From assembly GCF_010365285.1 (NCBI RefSeq), contig NZ_CP048286.1:5568001-5632000 (forward strand): 64,000 bases of DNA, in the 5' to 3' direction. The notes beneath the pieces were generated by a model. It saw only the letters and a list, made by a program, of their open reading frames with translations. It was not told the DNA's origin and did not search any database. Below are positions 34,413-43,474 of this stretch, piece after piece. The translations under genes were made by a program, and so were the position numbers. The DNA is from Paenibacillus rhizovicinus (GTDB taxonomy: Bacteria; Bacillota; Bacilli; Paenibacillales; Paenibacillaceae). Each line of letters starts with the position of its first letter. Within the stretch, counting starts at the first letter, position 1.

Positions 34413-35504
34413 ATGGCGATCGTCGTTCAGCGAAGAGACTACAGTTTGAAGGGCAAGGAAAGCAAACGGGCGGAGGAGAAAGGGCTCGCATCCGCGCAAT
34501 GGCACGCAACGGCAATACCGCGGGCCAAGATGAAGGAGCTTATGAAGCGCAAGGACGGTCCGGCGATTCGGGACACGATCATTTGGTTCGGCGGACTTAT
34601 TGTTCTCGGTGTTCTGGCCTATCTCTCTTGGGGCACCTGGTGGGCGGTTCCGGCCTTCTTCCTCTACGGGCTGCTCTATGCGACGCCGGGCGATTCCCGA
34701 TGGCATGAATGCGGACACGGCACGGCTTTCAAGACGCCTTGGATGAACGATGTCGTCTATCATATTGCCTCGTTCTTCGTCCTGCGTTCCGCTACGCCAT
34801 GGCGCTGGAGCCATTCCCGTCATCATACCGATACGATTATCGTGGGCCGCGACCCGGAGATCATTACGGCGAGACCGCCGGTCTGGAAAATCCTTTATAT
34901 GCAGCTCTTCCATCTCTACGGCGGTCCGATCGAAATCAAACGATTCATTCTGCATACGTTCGGCAGGCTGGAGGAGCAAGAGAAGGACTATATCCCGGAA
35001 TCCGAGTATGCGAAAGTGTTCCGCGAAGCCCGCATTTACATGCTCGTCTTCCTGGCCGTCATTGCCGCTTGCGCGTTCACGGGCAGCATTCTCCCGGCGA
35101 TGTTCATCATTCTTCCTTCGTTCTACGGCGGCTTGCTCGTGCTCATCTTCGGCATTACGCAGCATTTGGGGCTGTACGAGGATGTGCTGGATCACAGGCT
35201 GAACACGCGCACGATCTATATGAACCGCGTCTTCAGGTTCCTGTACTGGAACATGAATTATCATACCGAGCATCATATGTTTCCGATGGTTCCCTTCCAC
35301 GCGCTGCCGAAGCTTCACCAAGAGATGAAGCACGACTGTCCGGAAGCGCGGCCGAGCCTGTGGGCGGCACTCCGGGAGGTCGTCGGCGCGCTGCGCAAGC
35401 AGAAGCAGGATCCTGCCTACGTGGTCGTTAAGCCTTTGCCGGTAACGGCGACCCCGTATCGTTACGGTCCCGAGCTAAATATTGAAACGAGGAGTGAAGC
35501 CTAA
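34413..35504 (+). CDS. mocD: Fatty-acid-desaturase-type di-iron oxygenase, MocD-like
   Basis: A 363-residue membrane protein with hydrophobic segments near residues 50-85 and 215-255. It has the three histidine boxes of membrane desaturases and hydroxylases: HECGH, HSRHH and HTEHH, which bind a di-iron centre. ATG 34413 is preferred over 34374 because GAGGGGG precedes it. The stop (TAATG) overlaps the start of a Rieske ferredoxin gene. This desaturase-plus-Rieske pairing is that of MocD and MocE, which demethylate the rhizopine 3-O-methyl-scyllo-inosamine. The substrate here is inferred, not shown. The mocF reductase is not found nearby. Confidence 0.8.
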   Translation: MAIVVQRRDYSLKGKESKRAEEKGLASAQWHATAIPRAKMKELMKRKDGPAIRDTIIWFGGLIVLGVLAYLSWGTWWAVPAFFLYGLLYATPGDSRWHECGHGTAFKTPWMNDVVYHIASFFVLRSATPWRWSHSRHHTDTIIVGRDPEIITARPPVWKILYMQLFHLYGGPIEIKRFILHTFGRLEEQEKDYIPESEYAKVFREARIYMLVFLAVIAACAFTGSILPAMFIILPSFYGGLLVLIFGITQHLGLYEDVLDHRLNTRTIYMNRVFRFLYWNMNYHTEHHMFPMVPFHALPKLHQEMKHDCPEARPSLWAALREVVGALRKQKQDPAYVVVKPLPVTATPYRYGPELNIETRSEA

Positions 35505-35821
35505 TGTCGAACGGTGAATGGGTGGCGGTTTGCGAGGTTGGCGAGATCGACGTGGAGGATGTGATTCGTTTCGATCAAGGGGAGCAATCCTTCGCGGTCT
35601 ATCGGACGGACAAAGGGGATTATCATGCGACGGCCGGCTTCTGCACGCACGGCAAGTTCCATCTCGCGGACGGCCTTGTGATGGGCAAATTGATCGAATG
35701 TCCGAAGCATAACGGCAGATTCGACGTCACGAGCGGCGCCGCGGTACGCGTGCCTGCGTGCAAGGATTTGCAGACGTATCCGGTTAAAGTCGAAGCGAAC
35801 CAGGTCTTCATCATGATCTAA
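35504..35821 (+). CDS. mocE: Rieske-type [2Fe-2S] ferredoxin, MocE-like
   Basis: A 105-residue Rieske ferredoxin. The cluster ligands are visible as C-x-H (FCTHGKFHLADG) and C-x2-H (IECPKHNGRFD). It would pass electrons to the di-iron oxygenase encoded immediately upstream. The ATG overlaps the mocD-like stop codon in TAATG, indicating translational coupling and balanced synthesis. AACGAGGAGTG before the start acts as ribosome binding site. Confidence 0.88.
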   Translation: MSNGEWVAVCEVGEIDVEDVIRFDQGEQSFAVYRTDKGDYHATAGFCTHGKFHLADGLVMGKLIECPKHNGRFDVTSGAAVRVPACKDLQTYPVKVEANQVFIMI

Positions 35822-35914
35822 GCAAGGGAGTTCATTCTCTCGCACGCGTCTTGAGTACGCCATTAGGATGTGTTAGGCTGGGTTTATTCCATAACGAAGC
35901 TAATCGCATCATAC

Positions 35915-35984
35915 GACACCGGGGGACTGCTGATGAAGAATCGACAGTCTCCTTTTTACATGCGCCAATTGGAAGCGCATTCAT
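35915..35984 (+). promoter_or_regulatory. Two-hairpin 70-nt element, copy A
   Basis: GGGGGACTG..CAGTCTCC followed by TTTTT forms a terminator-like hairpin. A second small hairpin, ATGCGC/GCGCAT, follows. The whole unit (GACACC to ATTCAT) recurs at 50734-50805 at roughly four-fifths identity, with paired changes in both stems. It may terminate the mocE transcript or act as the leader of the YesN-type gene. Confidence 0.55.
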
Positions 35985-36092
35985 GACAAGGGTGAAGCGG
36001 CTCATGTTCGCATAATCAGAATAGCACGCCAGCCAGAAGCAATTGATGCGGCTCATTTGTCCCAGGGATCCGATAAGGAGCTGAGTGGAACC

Positions 36093-37724
36093 ATGCTGAA
36101 GGTTTTGATTTTGGAAGACGAACCTATTCTGCGTCAAGGCTTAGTGAACAAAATTTCAATGGACAAGCTCCCTCTCGTCATAGCCGGCGAAGCCGACAAT
36201 GGAATCGACGGGCTTGAGCTGCTCATCGAAATCAAACCGGATATCGTCCTGACGGACATCCGGATGCCGGGCATGGACGGGCTGGATTTTATCGAACAAG
36301 CGCTCCTGCTTCAAGAGAAGCTGAATGTCATCATCGTCAGCGGCTACGGCGAGTTCGAGTATGCGAAGCGGGCGATGAGCTATGGCGTGTCCGATTATTT
36401 GCTCAAACCGGTCGACAGCGAGGAACTCAGGGAAGCGCTCTTGAAAGCGATTCACAGAATCGAGGAGGAGCGTGCCTTAGGGGAGGAACGGGCGCTGCTT
36501 CTCAGAAACCAAGCGTTGAACAAGGAGACTTTGCGGCAGCAGCATCTGACGAAGCTGATCCAATTATCCGCGCAGACGGAGATGCGCAATGAAATAACCA
36601 ACCCTAGGATCGAAGAGGTGCAGGCGCATTTCGATCGTTATTTGGTCGTTGCCTTGGTTTTGGAGCCGTATGCGCTTCCCCACTATTCGTTCCGCGAAGG
36701 AGAAGAGGAGCTTGTCCGGTTCGCGGTCGAGAATATCATGTCCGATCGGATGGCTTCGTCCGGGCGGCAAGGCGTTCTCTTCACGCATGCGATCCACGAG
36801 AACGAAATGCTCTACATGTTCGGCTTCAATCGTCCGGAGGAAAGGAACGCGATCCATGCGCTGATGCGGGACGTTCTTGACGGTATTCAGAATTACCTCA
36901 AATTGAAAGCGACCGTATCCATCGGTAAGACCGTCGATCGGATCGAGGATATCCAGCAGTCCTACCGGCAGGCGAAACTGATCATCCGCAACAAAGTCAT
37001 TCGCGGAACGGGGCATATTTTCGAATACGAGCATTTCCAGCAGCAGCTGCCGATCGTCAACCCATTCCTATCCCAGGAGGATGAGCGCATCTTGTTGCAG
37101 TGGCTGGAGGATTGCAACGAGGCAGCCTGCACGAATTGGATCGAACAACGCTTGGAAATCCTCGTGGCATCGCCTAGCTCGACCTTTTCCCAACTGGAAT
37201 GGTTCTGCGTCGACGTGTATTTGCTGTTCCAGAAGTTCTTGGCGAAAACGACCGCGCCGGAGCGGTTAATCGGGGACATGGACGAATTGCTGCAATGGCT
37301 GCAGAACATGACGACTTGGCAAGAAGCCGTTCGTAAGCTGAATAGCCACGCGGGGAATATCGTCGGATATTTCGTGAACCTGAATCATGGACTGCATGCC
37401 GACGTGATGGAGAAGGCCAAGCAGTACTTGGATACTTGCTTTAATGAACCGATTTCGCTGCAAAAGATCTCCGATACCTATTACATCCATCCGAACTACT
37501 TCTCGAAACGGTTCAAAGAAAAATTCGGCGTAAGCTTCCACGAATATCTGACCGAACTGCGCATGAAATCGGCCGCGAAATGGATGCTAGAGACGGATTT
37601 GAAAATCTCGCATATTGCGGGCAAGGTCGGCTACGAGGATCCGGCTTACTTCGGAAGCGTCTTCCGGAAGTGCTTCGGCATGAGTCCCAAACAATTCCGC
37701 GCGCAAATGAAAGCGGTTAAATAA
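36093..37724 (+). CDS. YesN-type response regulator (receiver + AraC HTH)
   Basis: A 543-residue response regulator. The receiver (1-120) has the acidic pocket in LILEDEPIL, the phosphoacceptor Asp in DIVLTDIRMPGMDG, the conserved Ser in IIVSGYGEFEYA and the Lys in YLLKPVDSEEL. A 300-residue linker follows, then an AraC-type double helix-turn-helix (YIHPNYFSKRFKEKFGVSFH and VGYEDPAYFGSVFRKCFGMS). No histidine kinase is adjacent. Its receiver closely resembles the receiver-only protein at 47221, so the kinase at 45375 may serve both. It lies just upstream of the giant enzyme gene and is its likely regulator. ATG 36093 is chosen over TTG 36057. Confidence 0.9.
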   Translation: MLKVLILEDEPILRQGLVNKISMDKLPLVIAGEADNGIDGLELLIEIKPDIVLTDIRMPGMDGLDFIEQALLLQEKLNVIIVSGYGEFEYAKRAMSYGVSDYLLKPVDSEELREALLKAIHRIEEERALGEERALLLRNQALNKETLRQQHLTKLIQLSAQTEMRNEITNPRIEEVQAHFDRYLVVALVLEPYALPHYSFREGEEELVRFAVENIMSDRMASSGRQGVLFTHAIHENEMLYMFGFNRPEERNAIHALMRDVLDGIQNYLKLKATVSIGKTVDRIEDIQQSYRQAKLIIRNKVIRGTGHIFEYEHFQQQLPIVNPFLSQEDERILLQWLEDCNEAACTNWIEQRLEILVASPSSTFSQLEWFCVDVYLLFQKFLAKTTAPERLIGDMDELLQWLQNMTTWQEAVRKLNSHAGNIVGYFVNLNHGLHADVMEKAKQYLDTCFNEPISLQKISDTYYIHPNYFSKRFKEKFGVSFHEYLTELRMKSAAKWMLETDLKISHIAGKVGYEDPAYFGSVFRKCFGMSPKQFRAQMKAVK

Positions 37725-37820
37725 TTCATAGTCGATGGTTAAGGAATTCCGTTTTTTTGCGAAGTTTCGTCTTCTACAATTGGAGAGGAAGTTGAAACGA
37801 TGCGAACGGGAGGCCATTGA

Positions 37821-40800
37821 ATGTCGGGTAAAAGGGTTTTAGCCATTTTATTGTCATTTTTAATGTGTATGCCTGCTATTACAGTCGCAACAACAAAGGT
37901 TGTCGGTGCCGAACCGGCAAGTACGCTGTCGATCTTGGATTACGGAGCGACGCCGGACGACGAGACGGACGATACAGCCGCTATCGTCAGCACGATCGCG
38001 GATGCCAAGACGCAAGGCGCAACGGTGTATGTGCCGGCGGGGACGTTCCTGTTCAACGACGTCATTATGCTGGACGGGGTCGATCTGACAGGCGACGGAG
38101 AGACATCGATTCTGAAAAGCACGAATCTGCAGCATCAATCGATCGAGCTTGGCGGCGACGGCTCCGACTTGAGCAACGTGCAATTGACCACCGTCACGGC
38201 GTCGGAACGATTGTCGACCGACGATTCCGCGCGGGTTTTCGTGACGAATACCGCCACCAACTTTTCGATTAAAGGCGTCGTTATCGACGGCGGATCTTCC
38301 GCCGGGATCATCAACTTCGGCAACAACGGCGTGATAAGCGGCAATACGGTCAAGAACACGCTTGCCGACGGGATTCACAATACCGGCGGCTCGAGCGATC
38401 TTCTCATCGAGAACAATACTTGCATCGATAACGGCGATGACCAAATCGCGATCGTCTCCTACGAGAAGACGCCCAGCTGGTCCAAGCGCGTTACGATTCA
38501 GAACAATAATGTGTCGGGAGGCCACGCCCGGGGAATTACGGTTTCCGGCGGCGAGGACATTACCGTCGAGAACAACCAGATCGCGAACACCGGCGGAGCG
38601 GGCGTCTACATTGCTTCGGAAGGAAATTGGCATACCTATGCCGTATCCAATCTGGTCGTGCGAGGGAATACGATCACCGGGGACAGCAGCAACAGCTCGG
38701 TTGCGGAACGGGGAGGCATCCGTCTGCAAGGTACGAACAAAGCGCCAAGCATCGATAATGCGCTGATCGAGAACAACATCTTGAACGGTTCCAAAGACAG
38801 CGCCGTCTTGATCGTGGGCTCGCTCCCGATCAACGCGACCTTTAACGACAACCAAATCGCCGATCCGGCCGAGTATGGGATTCGGATCGTCCAGACCGTT
38901 GTCGGCACGCTTGCGTTCTCCGGCAATACGGTGTCGGGTTCCGGCAAAGCCGCATTCTCCAATGGCGCAGCGGGCGCAGCCGTGACAACGGATATGGAGA
39001 ACGATCCCGAAGCCGGCGGAGACGGCGGGACGGAGGCCGAATTCGCGGCTGCGAAAGGCACTCCGATCATCGATGGCGTAGCGGACGAGCAATGGAAGAG
39101 CTCCTCGCTGCTGCAAATGAACACGGATGCGAACGGCACGACGGGAACGGCCAAAATCATGTGGGACGACAAAAACTTGTACTACTTGTTCGACATGAAG
39201 GACAGCACGCCGAATGCAAAGGGCACGAACGAGAACAACGACTCCGTCGAGGTTTGGACGGATGAGCTGGACGCCAAGCACGGTACGATGCAGGAAGGCG
39301 ATTATCAACTGCGAGTAGACGTCAACAATGCGCTATCGTCGACGATTGCCTCCATGAATTTGAACAAAGTGAAAAGCGCGGTGAAGACGACTGCGGACGG
39401 CTACGTCATTGAGATTGCCGTGCCGTACACGTCGCTGTCGCCGAAAGCAGGCGACAAAATCGGATTCAACGCCAGCGCGAACGACGATGCCAACGGCGAC
39501 GGCAAGCGCGATACGTATATCAGCTGGATCGACAAATCGCTGCCGTACTGGGCGGATACGACCGTATTCCAAGAGATTACGTTAATCGATCCGCCGCATG
39601 CGGCGATGGGGACGCCTGTTATCGATGGGAACGCGGATGAGCTGTGGAGCGGATCCTCGTCCTTGCAAATGAATACGGATGCGAACGGCACGACCGGAAC
39701 GGCGAAGGTCGCGTGGGACAGCAAAAATCTGTACTATCTGTTCGACGTGAAAGACAGTACGCCGAACGCGAGCGGCACGAACGAGAACAACGATTCCGTT
39801 GAGGTATGGACGGATGAGCTGAACGCCAAGCACGGCACGATGCAGCTGGGCGATTACCAGGCGAGAGTGGACATTAACAATTTCGTATCGTCGGCGGTTT
39901 CTTCGCTGGATCTGACGAAAGTAAAAAGCGCCGTGAAAACGACAGCCGACGGTTACATCGTCGAGTTCGCCGTACCTTTTACCGCTCTGACGCCGAAGCC
40001 GGGCGACAAGATCGGATTCAACGCGACCGCGAACGACGATGCGAATGGCGACGGCAAGCGCGATACGTACGTCAGCTGGGTGGACAAGTCGCTGCCATAC
40101 TGGGCGGACACGACCGTGTTCAAAGAAGTTACGCTCGTCGGTTCCGCAAGCGGCGGCGTTACGGGGCCAACGGCCGTCGCAGCGACGGAGAGCGAAACTT
40201 TCGACGCGAAAGCTTCCTTCGGCAATACGCAAGGCACGGGCGGCTGGTACAGCATGAAGAAGCTTAACGGCACGTATTCCTATCTGACGCAATATGTCAC
40301 GGATACCATTCCGAAGTGGGTAGATCCGGACAGCACGACAGGATTGCCGTATACGCGCGATGGTTTCTTCCATCCTGACTATGCTTCCGACGCCGTCAAG
40401 AAATGGGTAGCGCCGAAGGCGGGCAACATCGACATTACGGGAACGGTGTTCAAGACGGACGTTCACGGCGATGGCATCGTCGCATCCATTCTGAAGAACA
40501 AGGATATATTGTGGAGCCATACGGTCACTTCCGAAGCGGATGCCATTCCGGACGGGGTGACGAACATCCATGTGGAAGCCGGCGATGCGATCTACTTCGT
40601 CGTCAACAACAACGGAAGCGCGGCGAACGACGAGACGAAATGGATGCCCGTCATTACGATGACGAACGCATTGAAGCTGCAAGCGGAAGATAAGACGGCG
40701 GCAACCGGCGCGAATGCGGTTGCGTCTGCCGGAGCCGAGGGCGGCAAAGTCGTCAGCGGCTTCGATCAAGGCGATTACTTGGTCTATGGCAATGTCAATT

Positions 40801-43397
40801 TGAGCGGCGGTTTTAAGACGATTGAAGCCCGCCTCGCATCGGTTACTACGGGCGGCCAATTCGAAGTAAGGCTCGACAGCTTGACGGGTCCTGTCATCGG
40901 TACGTTTACGGTGGCGGATACGGACGGCTGGAACCAGTATGAAACCCAAACTTGGGGTCTGACGTCCGAAGCGAAAGGGCTGCACAATCTGTACATCGTC
41001 GGCAAGTCGGGTATCGGCATCGCCAATATCGACTGGTTCCGCCTGACGAACAACGAATCGCGCGGCGCGACCGTGCCATATACGACCTACGAAGCGGAAA
41101 GCGGTACGCTCGGCGGGGGCGCCGCGCTCAACGATACGCCGGATCCGATGCATAAGGAAGTCGCCTCGGGCAAGTCCTACGTCAATCTGAACGGCACGGG
41201 CGAGTACGTGCAGTGGAGCAACGCGCGAGACGCGAACCGGTTCGTGCTCCGTTACAGTATTCCGAAGGACAGCAGCGGCACGCTCAGTCTGTATGTCAAC
41301 GACGTCAAGAAACAGACGATCGACCTAAGCTCGACGTATCTTTACGATACGGGCGATGCCAATGCGACGAGAAGATTCGACGAGACGGATCTGGCCATCG
41401 ACATCAACGCCGGGGATACCGTCAAGTTGCAGAAGGATGATGGCGACAGCCTGGCTTGGTACGCGATCGATCTGATCGACCTCGAGACGGCGGCGGCTCC
41501 GTTAAGCATGCCGGCGAACTTCATCTCCGTTAAAGAGGCTCCGTATCTCGCAGTAGGCGACGGAGTCGCGGACGATACGGCGGCGATCCAGAGCGCCGTC
41601 GACGATGCGGCAGCGCAGGGCAAAGGCGTATGGCTTCCTGCAGGCACATACAACCAAAGCGTCAAGATCGAAGTGCCTTCAGGCGTGAACATTCAAGGCG
41701 CGGGCATCTGGTATTCGCGCCTGCACGCCACGACATCGATTTCGGATTGGGGCGGTACGGTCGGGTTTACGCTCAATGACAACACGACGATTTCCGACCT
41801 CCGGATCAGCAGCGTGGATACGCAGCGGGGCGGTCACTCCGGAATCGTCGTTCTGACGAACCCTGGCAAGGGCCACAACGACGTGCTGCAGAATTTATGG
41901 GCGGAGCACGTCGGATGCTTGGAAGGCTGGACGGACTGGACGGATTCGGTCATCCAGAACGTCCGTATCCGGGACACGTATTTCGACGGCATCCATTGGG
42001 GCGATGGCGGCAACAGCGGGAACCTTGCGCGCAACAATGCGATGCGGGGCCTTGGGGACGACGGCGTCGCGCAGGTTAACCTGCTCAACTTCGGCGCAAT
42101 CGCCAACAGCAACGTGGCGGAGTTCAATTCGATGATCGCAAGCTACTGGGGAAGAGGCTTGTCGGATATCGGAGGCAACAGCTTGACCCTGCGCGACAAT
42201 CTCGTCGACAGTTCCTACAACGCGGGCATGATGGTCGCGACCGAGCCCGTCGGAGATCAGGCCAAGCACGAGACCTCTTATCCGATCGAAGGGCTGAAGT
42301 TCCAACGGAACACGATCAATAAAGCAGGCCATACCGGCCATAACCACGCCGGTCTCCATTTCTGGCTCTCCGTCAATCCGATGAAGGACATTCGAGTCGA
42401 ATTGAACACGATTCAGAACGGCGAGACGGAAGGGATCCACATCGACAACACGGCTTACGGCGACAGCGGAGGCCGCACGCAGTTTAACTTTAATACGGTA
42501 CAGAACAATGCGCTCCAAAGCTATAACAATGCAAACAGGCTTGTCGTTCCCGTGTTGAACGGCAACACCGGTTTCAATGGCCAGCAATCCGCTTCCGTGA
42601 TCCTCGGCGGGCCTGCCGAAGCAGGCGCGGAACAGCCGGTCGACGTGGCGGTAGGATTGGCGGGAGTGGCATCGAACGTGTATGCGGGAGACTTCACCGT
42701 CCAGTATGATCCTTCGCAGCTTGCTTATGTTTCTTCCGAATCGTCGGTCGCGGGATTCGCGGTTGTCGATGAGTCCGCTTCGGAGGGGAAAGTCCGGATA
42801 TTGGGCGCGAGAACGAGCGGGACGATTACGGGAACCGTCGATCTTCTGAAGCTGCACTTCAAAGCGCAGTCCATCGAACATACGGCGACCAGCTATGTTT
42901 ACGTCAGCAATGCGGTCGTCTCCGACGCATCGGGCAACGAAACGAAGTTGAGCAACGGCTCCGCTTACGCCGTACAGGTCATCGGAACGGTGCAGCCTGC
43001 AGACAAGACGCAGCTGACGGCTAAGCTAGCGGAATCTCAGGAGAAGTTCGATGCTTCCGAAGTAGGTACGGGGTATGGCAATTATCCGCAAAATACGTAC
43101 AATGCGCTGGGAACCGCGATTCGCGACGCGAACCGCGTGAACCTGGACGAGAATGCTTTGCAGGCGCAAGTCGACGAGACGACCGTAAGCCTAGGAGCGG
43201 CGCTTCAAGCCTTCTCCGCTTCCATGATTACCCGGACATCCGTCGGCGATCTTGGACGGCTCGCCGCGAGATACGGGGCAACCGCATCCGATTCGGATTG
43301 GAGCAAACTGCAGAAATACGACTTCAACCATGACGGGAAATTGGATATCGTCGACCTTGCAGCGTTAGCCAGAATGATCCTCGGCAATCCGCAATAA
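37821..43397 (+). CDS. Giant secreted beta-helix glycosidase with cohesin and dockerin
   Basis: An 1858-residue secreted multidomain enzyme. Order: signal peptide (1-30); pectate-lyase-like beta-helix (33-400, ILDYGATPDDETDDTAAIV); two nearly identical CBM9-like domains (410-590, 592-775); a beta-sandwich (790-950); a CBM6-type module (952-1080); a CBM35-type module (1088-1230). A second beta-helix (1232-1590) follows, with DGIHWGDGG and GLGDDGV acidic clusters resembling GH87 alpha-1,3-glucanases. Then come a cohesin-like domain (1594-1712), a FIVAR-like helical repeat and a dockerin (1804-1858) with one clear calcium loop (DFNHDGKLDIVDLAALARMI) and a degenerate first half. Target polymer and catalytic residues need testing. 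Confidence 0.8.
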   Translation: MSGKRVLAILLSFLMCMPAITVATTKVVGAEPASTLSILDYGATPDDETDDTAAIVSTIADAKTQGATVYVPAGTFLFNDVIMLDGVDLTGDGETSILKSTNLQHQSIELGGDGSDLSNVQLTTVTASERLSTDDSARVFVTNTATNFSIKGVVIDGGSSAGIINFGNNGVISGNTVKNTLADGIHNTGGSSDLLIENNTCIDNGDDQIAIVSYEKTPSWSKRVTIQNNNVSGGHARGITVSGGEDITVENNQIANTGGAGVYIASEGNWHTYAVSNLVVRGNTITGDSSNSSVAERGGIRLQGTNKAPSIDNALIENNILNGSKDSAVLIVGSLPINATFNDNQIADPAEYGIRIVQTVVGTLAFSGNTVSGSGKAAFSNGAAGAAVTTDMENDPEAGGDGGTEAEFAAAKGTPIIDGVADEQWKSSSLLQMNTDANGTTGTAKIMWDDKNLYYLFDMKDSTPNAKGTNENNDSVEVWTDELDAKHGTMQEGDYQLRVDVNNALSSTIASMNLNKVKSAVKTTADGYVIEIAVPYTSLSPKAGDKIGFNASANDDANGDGKRDTYISWIDKSLPYWADTTVFQEITLIDPPHAAMGTPVIDGNADELWSGSSSLQMNTDANGTTGTAKVAWDSKNLYYLFDVKDSTPNASGTNENNDSVEVWTDELNAKHGTMQLGDYQARVDINNFVSSAVSSLDLTKVKSAVKTTADGYIVEFAVPFTALTPKPGDKIGFNATANDDANGDGKRDTYVSWVDKSLPYWADTTVFKEVTLVGSASGGVTGPTAVAATESETFDAKASFGNTQGTGGWYSMKKLNGTYSYLTQYVTDTIPKWVDPDSTTGLPYTRDGFFHPDYASDAVKKWVAPKAGNIDITGTVFKTDVHGDGIVASILKNKDILWSHTVTSEADAIPDGVTNIHVEAGDAIYFVVNNNGSAANDETKWMPVITMTNALKLQAEDKTAATGANAVASAGAEGGKVVSGFDQGDYLVYGNVNLSGGFKTIEARLASVTTGGQFEVRLDSLTGPVIGTFTVADTDGWNQYETQTWGLTSEAKGLHNLYIVGKSGIGIANIDWFRLTNNESRGATVPYTTYEAESGTLGGGAALNDTPDPMHKEVASGKSYVNLNGTGEYVQWSNARDANRFVLRYSIPKDSSGTLSLYVNDVKKQTIDLSSTYLYDTGDANATRRFDETDLAIDINAGDTVKLQKDDGDSLAWYAIDLIDLETAAAPLSMPANFISVKEAPYLAVGDGVADDTAAIQSAVDDAAAQGKGVWLPAGTYNQSVKIEVPSGVNIQGAGIWYSRLHATTSISDWGGTVGFTLNDNTTISDLRISSVDTQRGGHSGIVVLTNPGKGHNDVLQNLWAEHVGCLEGWTDWTDSVIQNVRIRDTYFDGIHWGDGGNSGNLARNNAMRGLGDDGVAQVNLLNFGAIANSNVAEFNSMIASYWGRGLSDIGGNSLTLRDNLVDSSYNAGMMVATEPVGDQAKHETSYPIEGLKFQRNTINKAGHTGHNHAGLHFWLSVNPMKDIRVELNTIQNGETEGIHIDNTAYGDSGGRTQFNFNTVQNNALQSYNNANRLVVPVLNGNTGFNGQQSASVILGGPAEAGAEQPVDVAVGLAGVASNVYAGDFTVQYDPSQLAYVSSESSVAGFAVVDESASEGKVRILGARTSGTITGTVDLLKLHFKAQSIEHTATSYVYVSNAVVSDASGNETKLSNGSAYAVQVIGTVQPADKTQLTAKLAESQEKFDASEVGTGYGNYPQNTYNALGTAIRDANRVNLDENALQAQVDETTVSLGAALQAFSASMITRTSVGDLGRLAARYGATASDSDWSKLQKYDFNHDGKLDIVDLAALARMILGNPQ
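39055..40140. repeat. Tandem duplication of a CBM9-like module
   Basis: Two consecutive segments of about 540 bp (from about 39055 and about 39598) encode CBM9-like domains with long identical stretches, such as MNTDANGTTGTAK and TNENNDSVEVWTDEL. The copies are close enough to suggest a recent internal duplication. Confidence 0.8.
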
Positions 43398-43412
43398 TCA
43401 GGACCAATTCGG

Positions 43413-43445
43413 TGGAGGAAATGCGCTTCCGGCGCGTTTTCTCCA
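43413..43445 (+). terminator. Hairpin after the giant enzyme gene
   Basis: TGGAGGAAATGCGC pairs with GCGCGTTTTCTCCA, including G-U pairs. It lies between the enzyme and the cohesin-SLH gene, with only a weak T-rich tail, so partial read-through is likely. Confidence 0.5.
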
Positions 43446-43474
43446 TCTATTTTCCGGGAGGATGAACGAAGACG

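Noticed and set aside
37860-42881. Several long minus-strand frames (up to 523 residues) inside the giant enzyme gene.
   Set aside because: They are antisense shadows caused by high GC and codon bias. Their His/Arg-rich sequence has no domain pattern, while the plus strand has clear domains.
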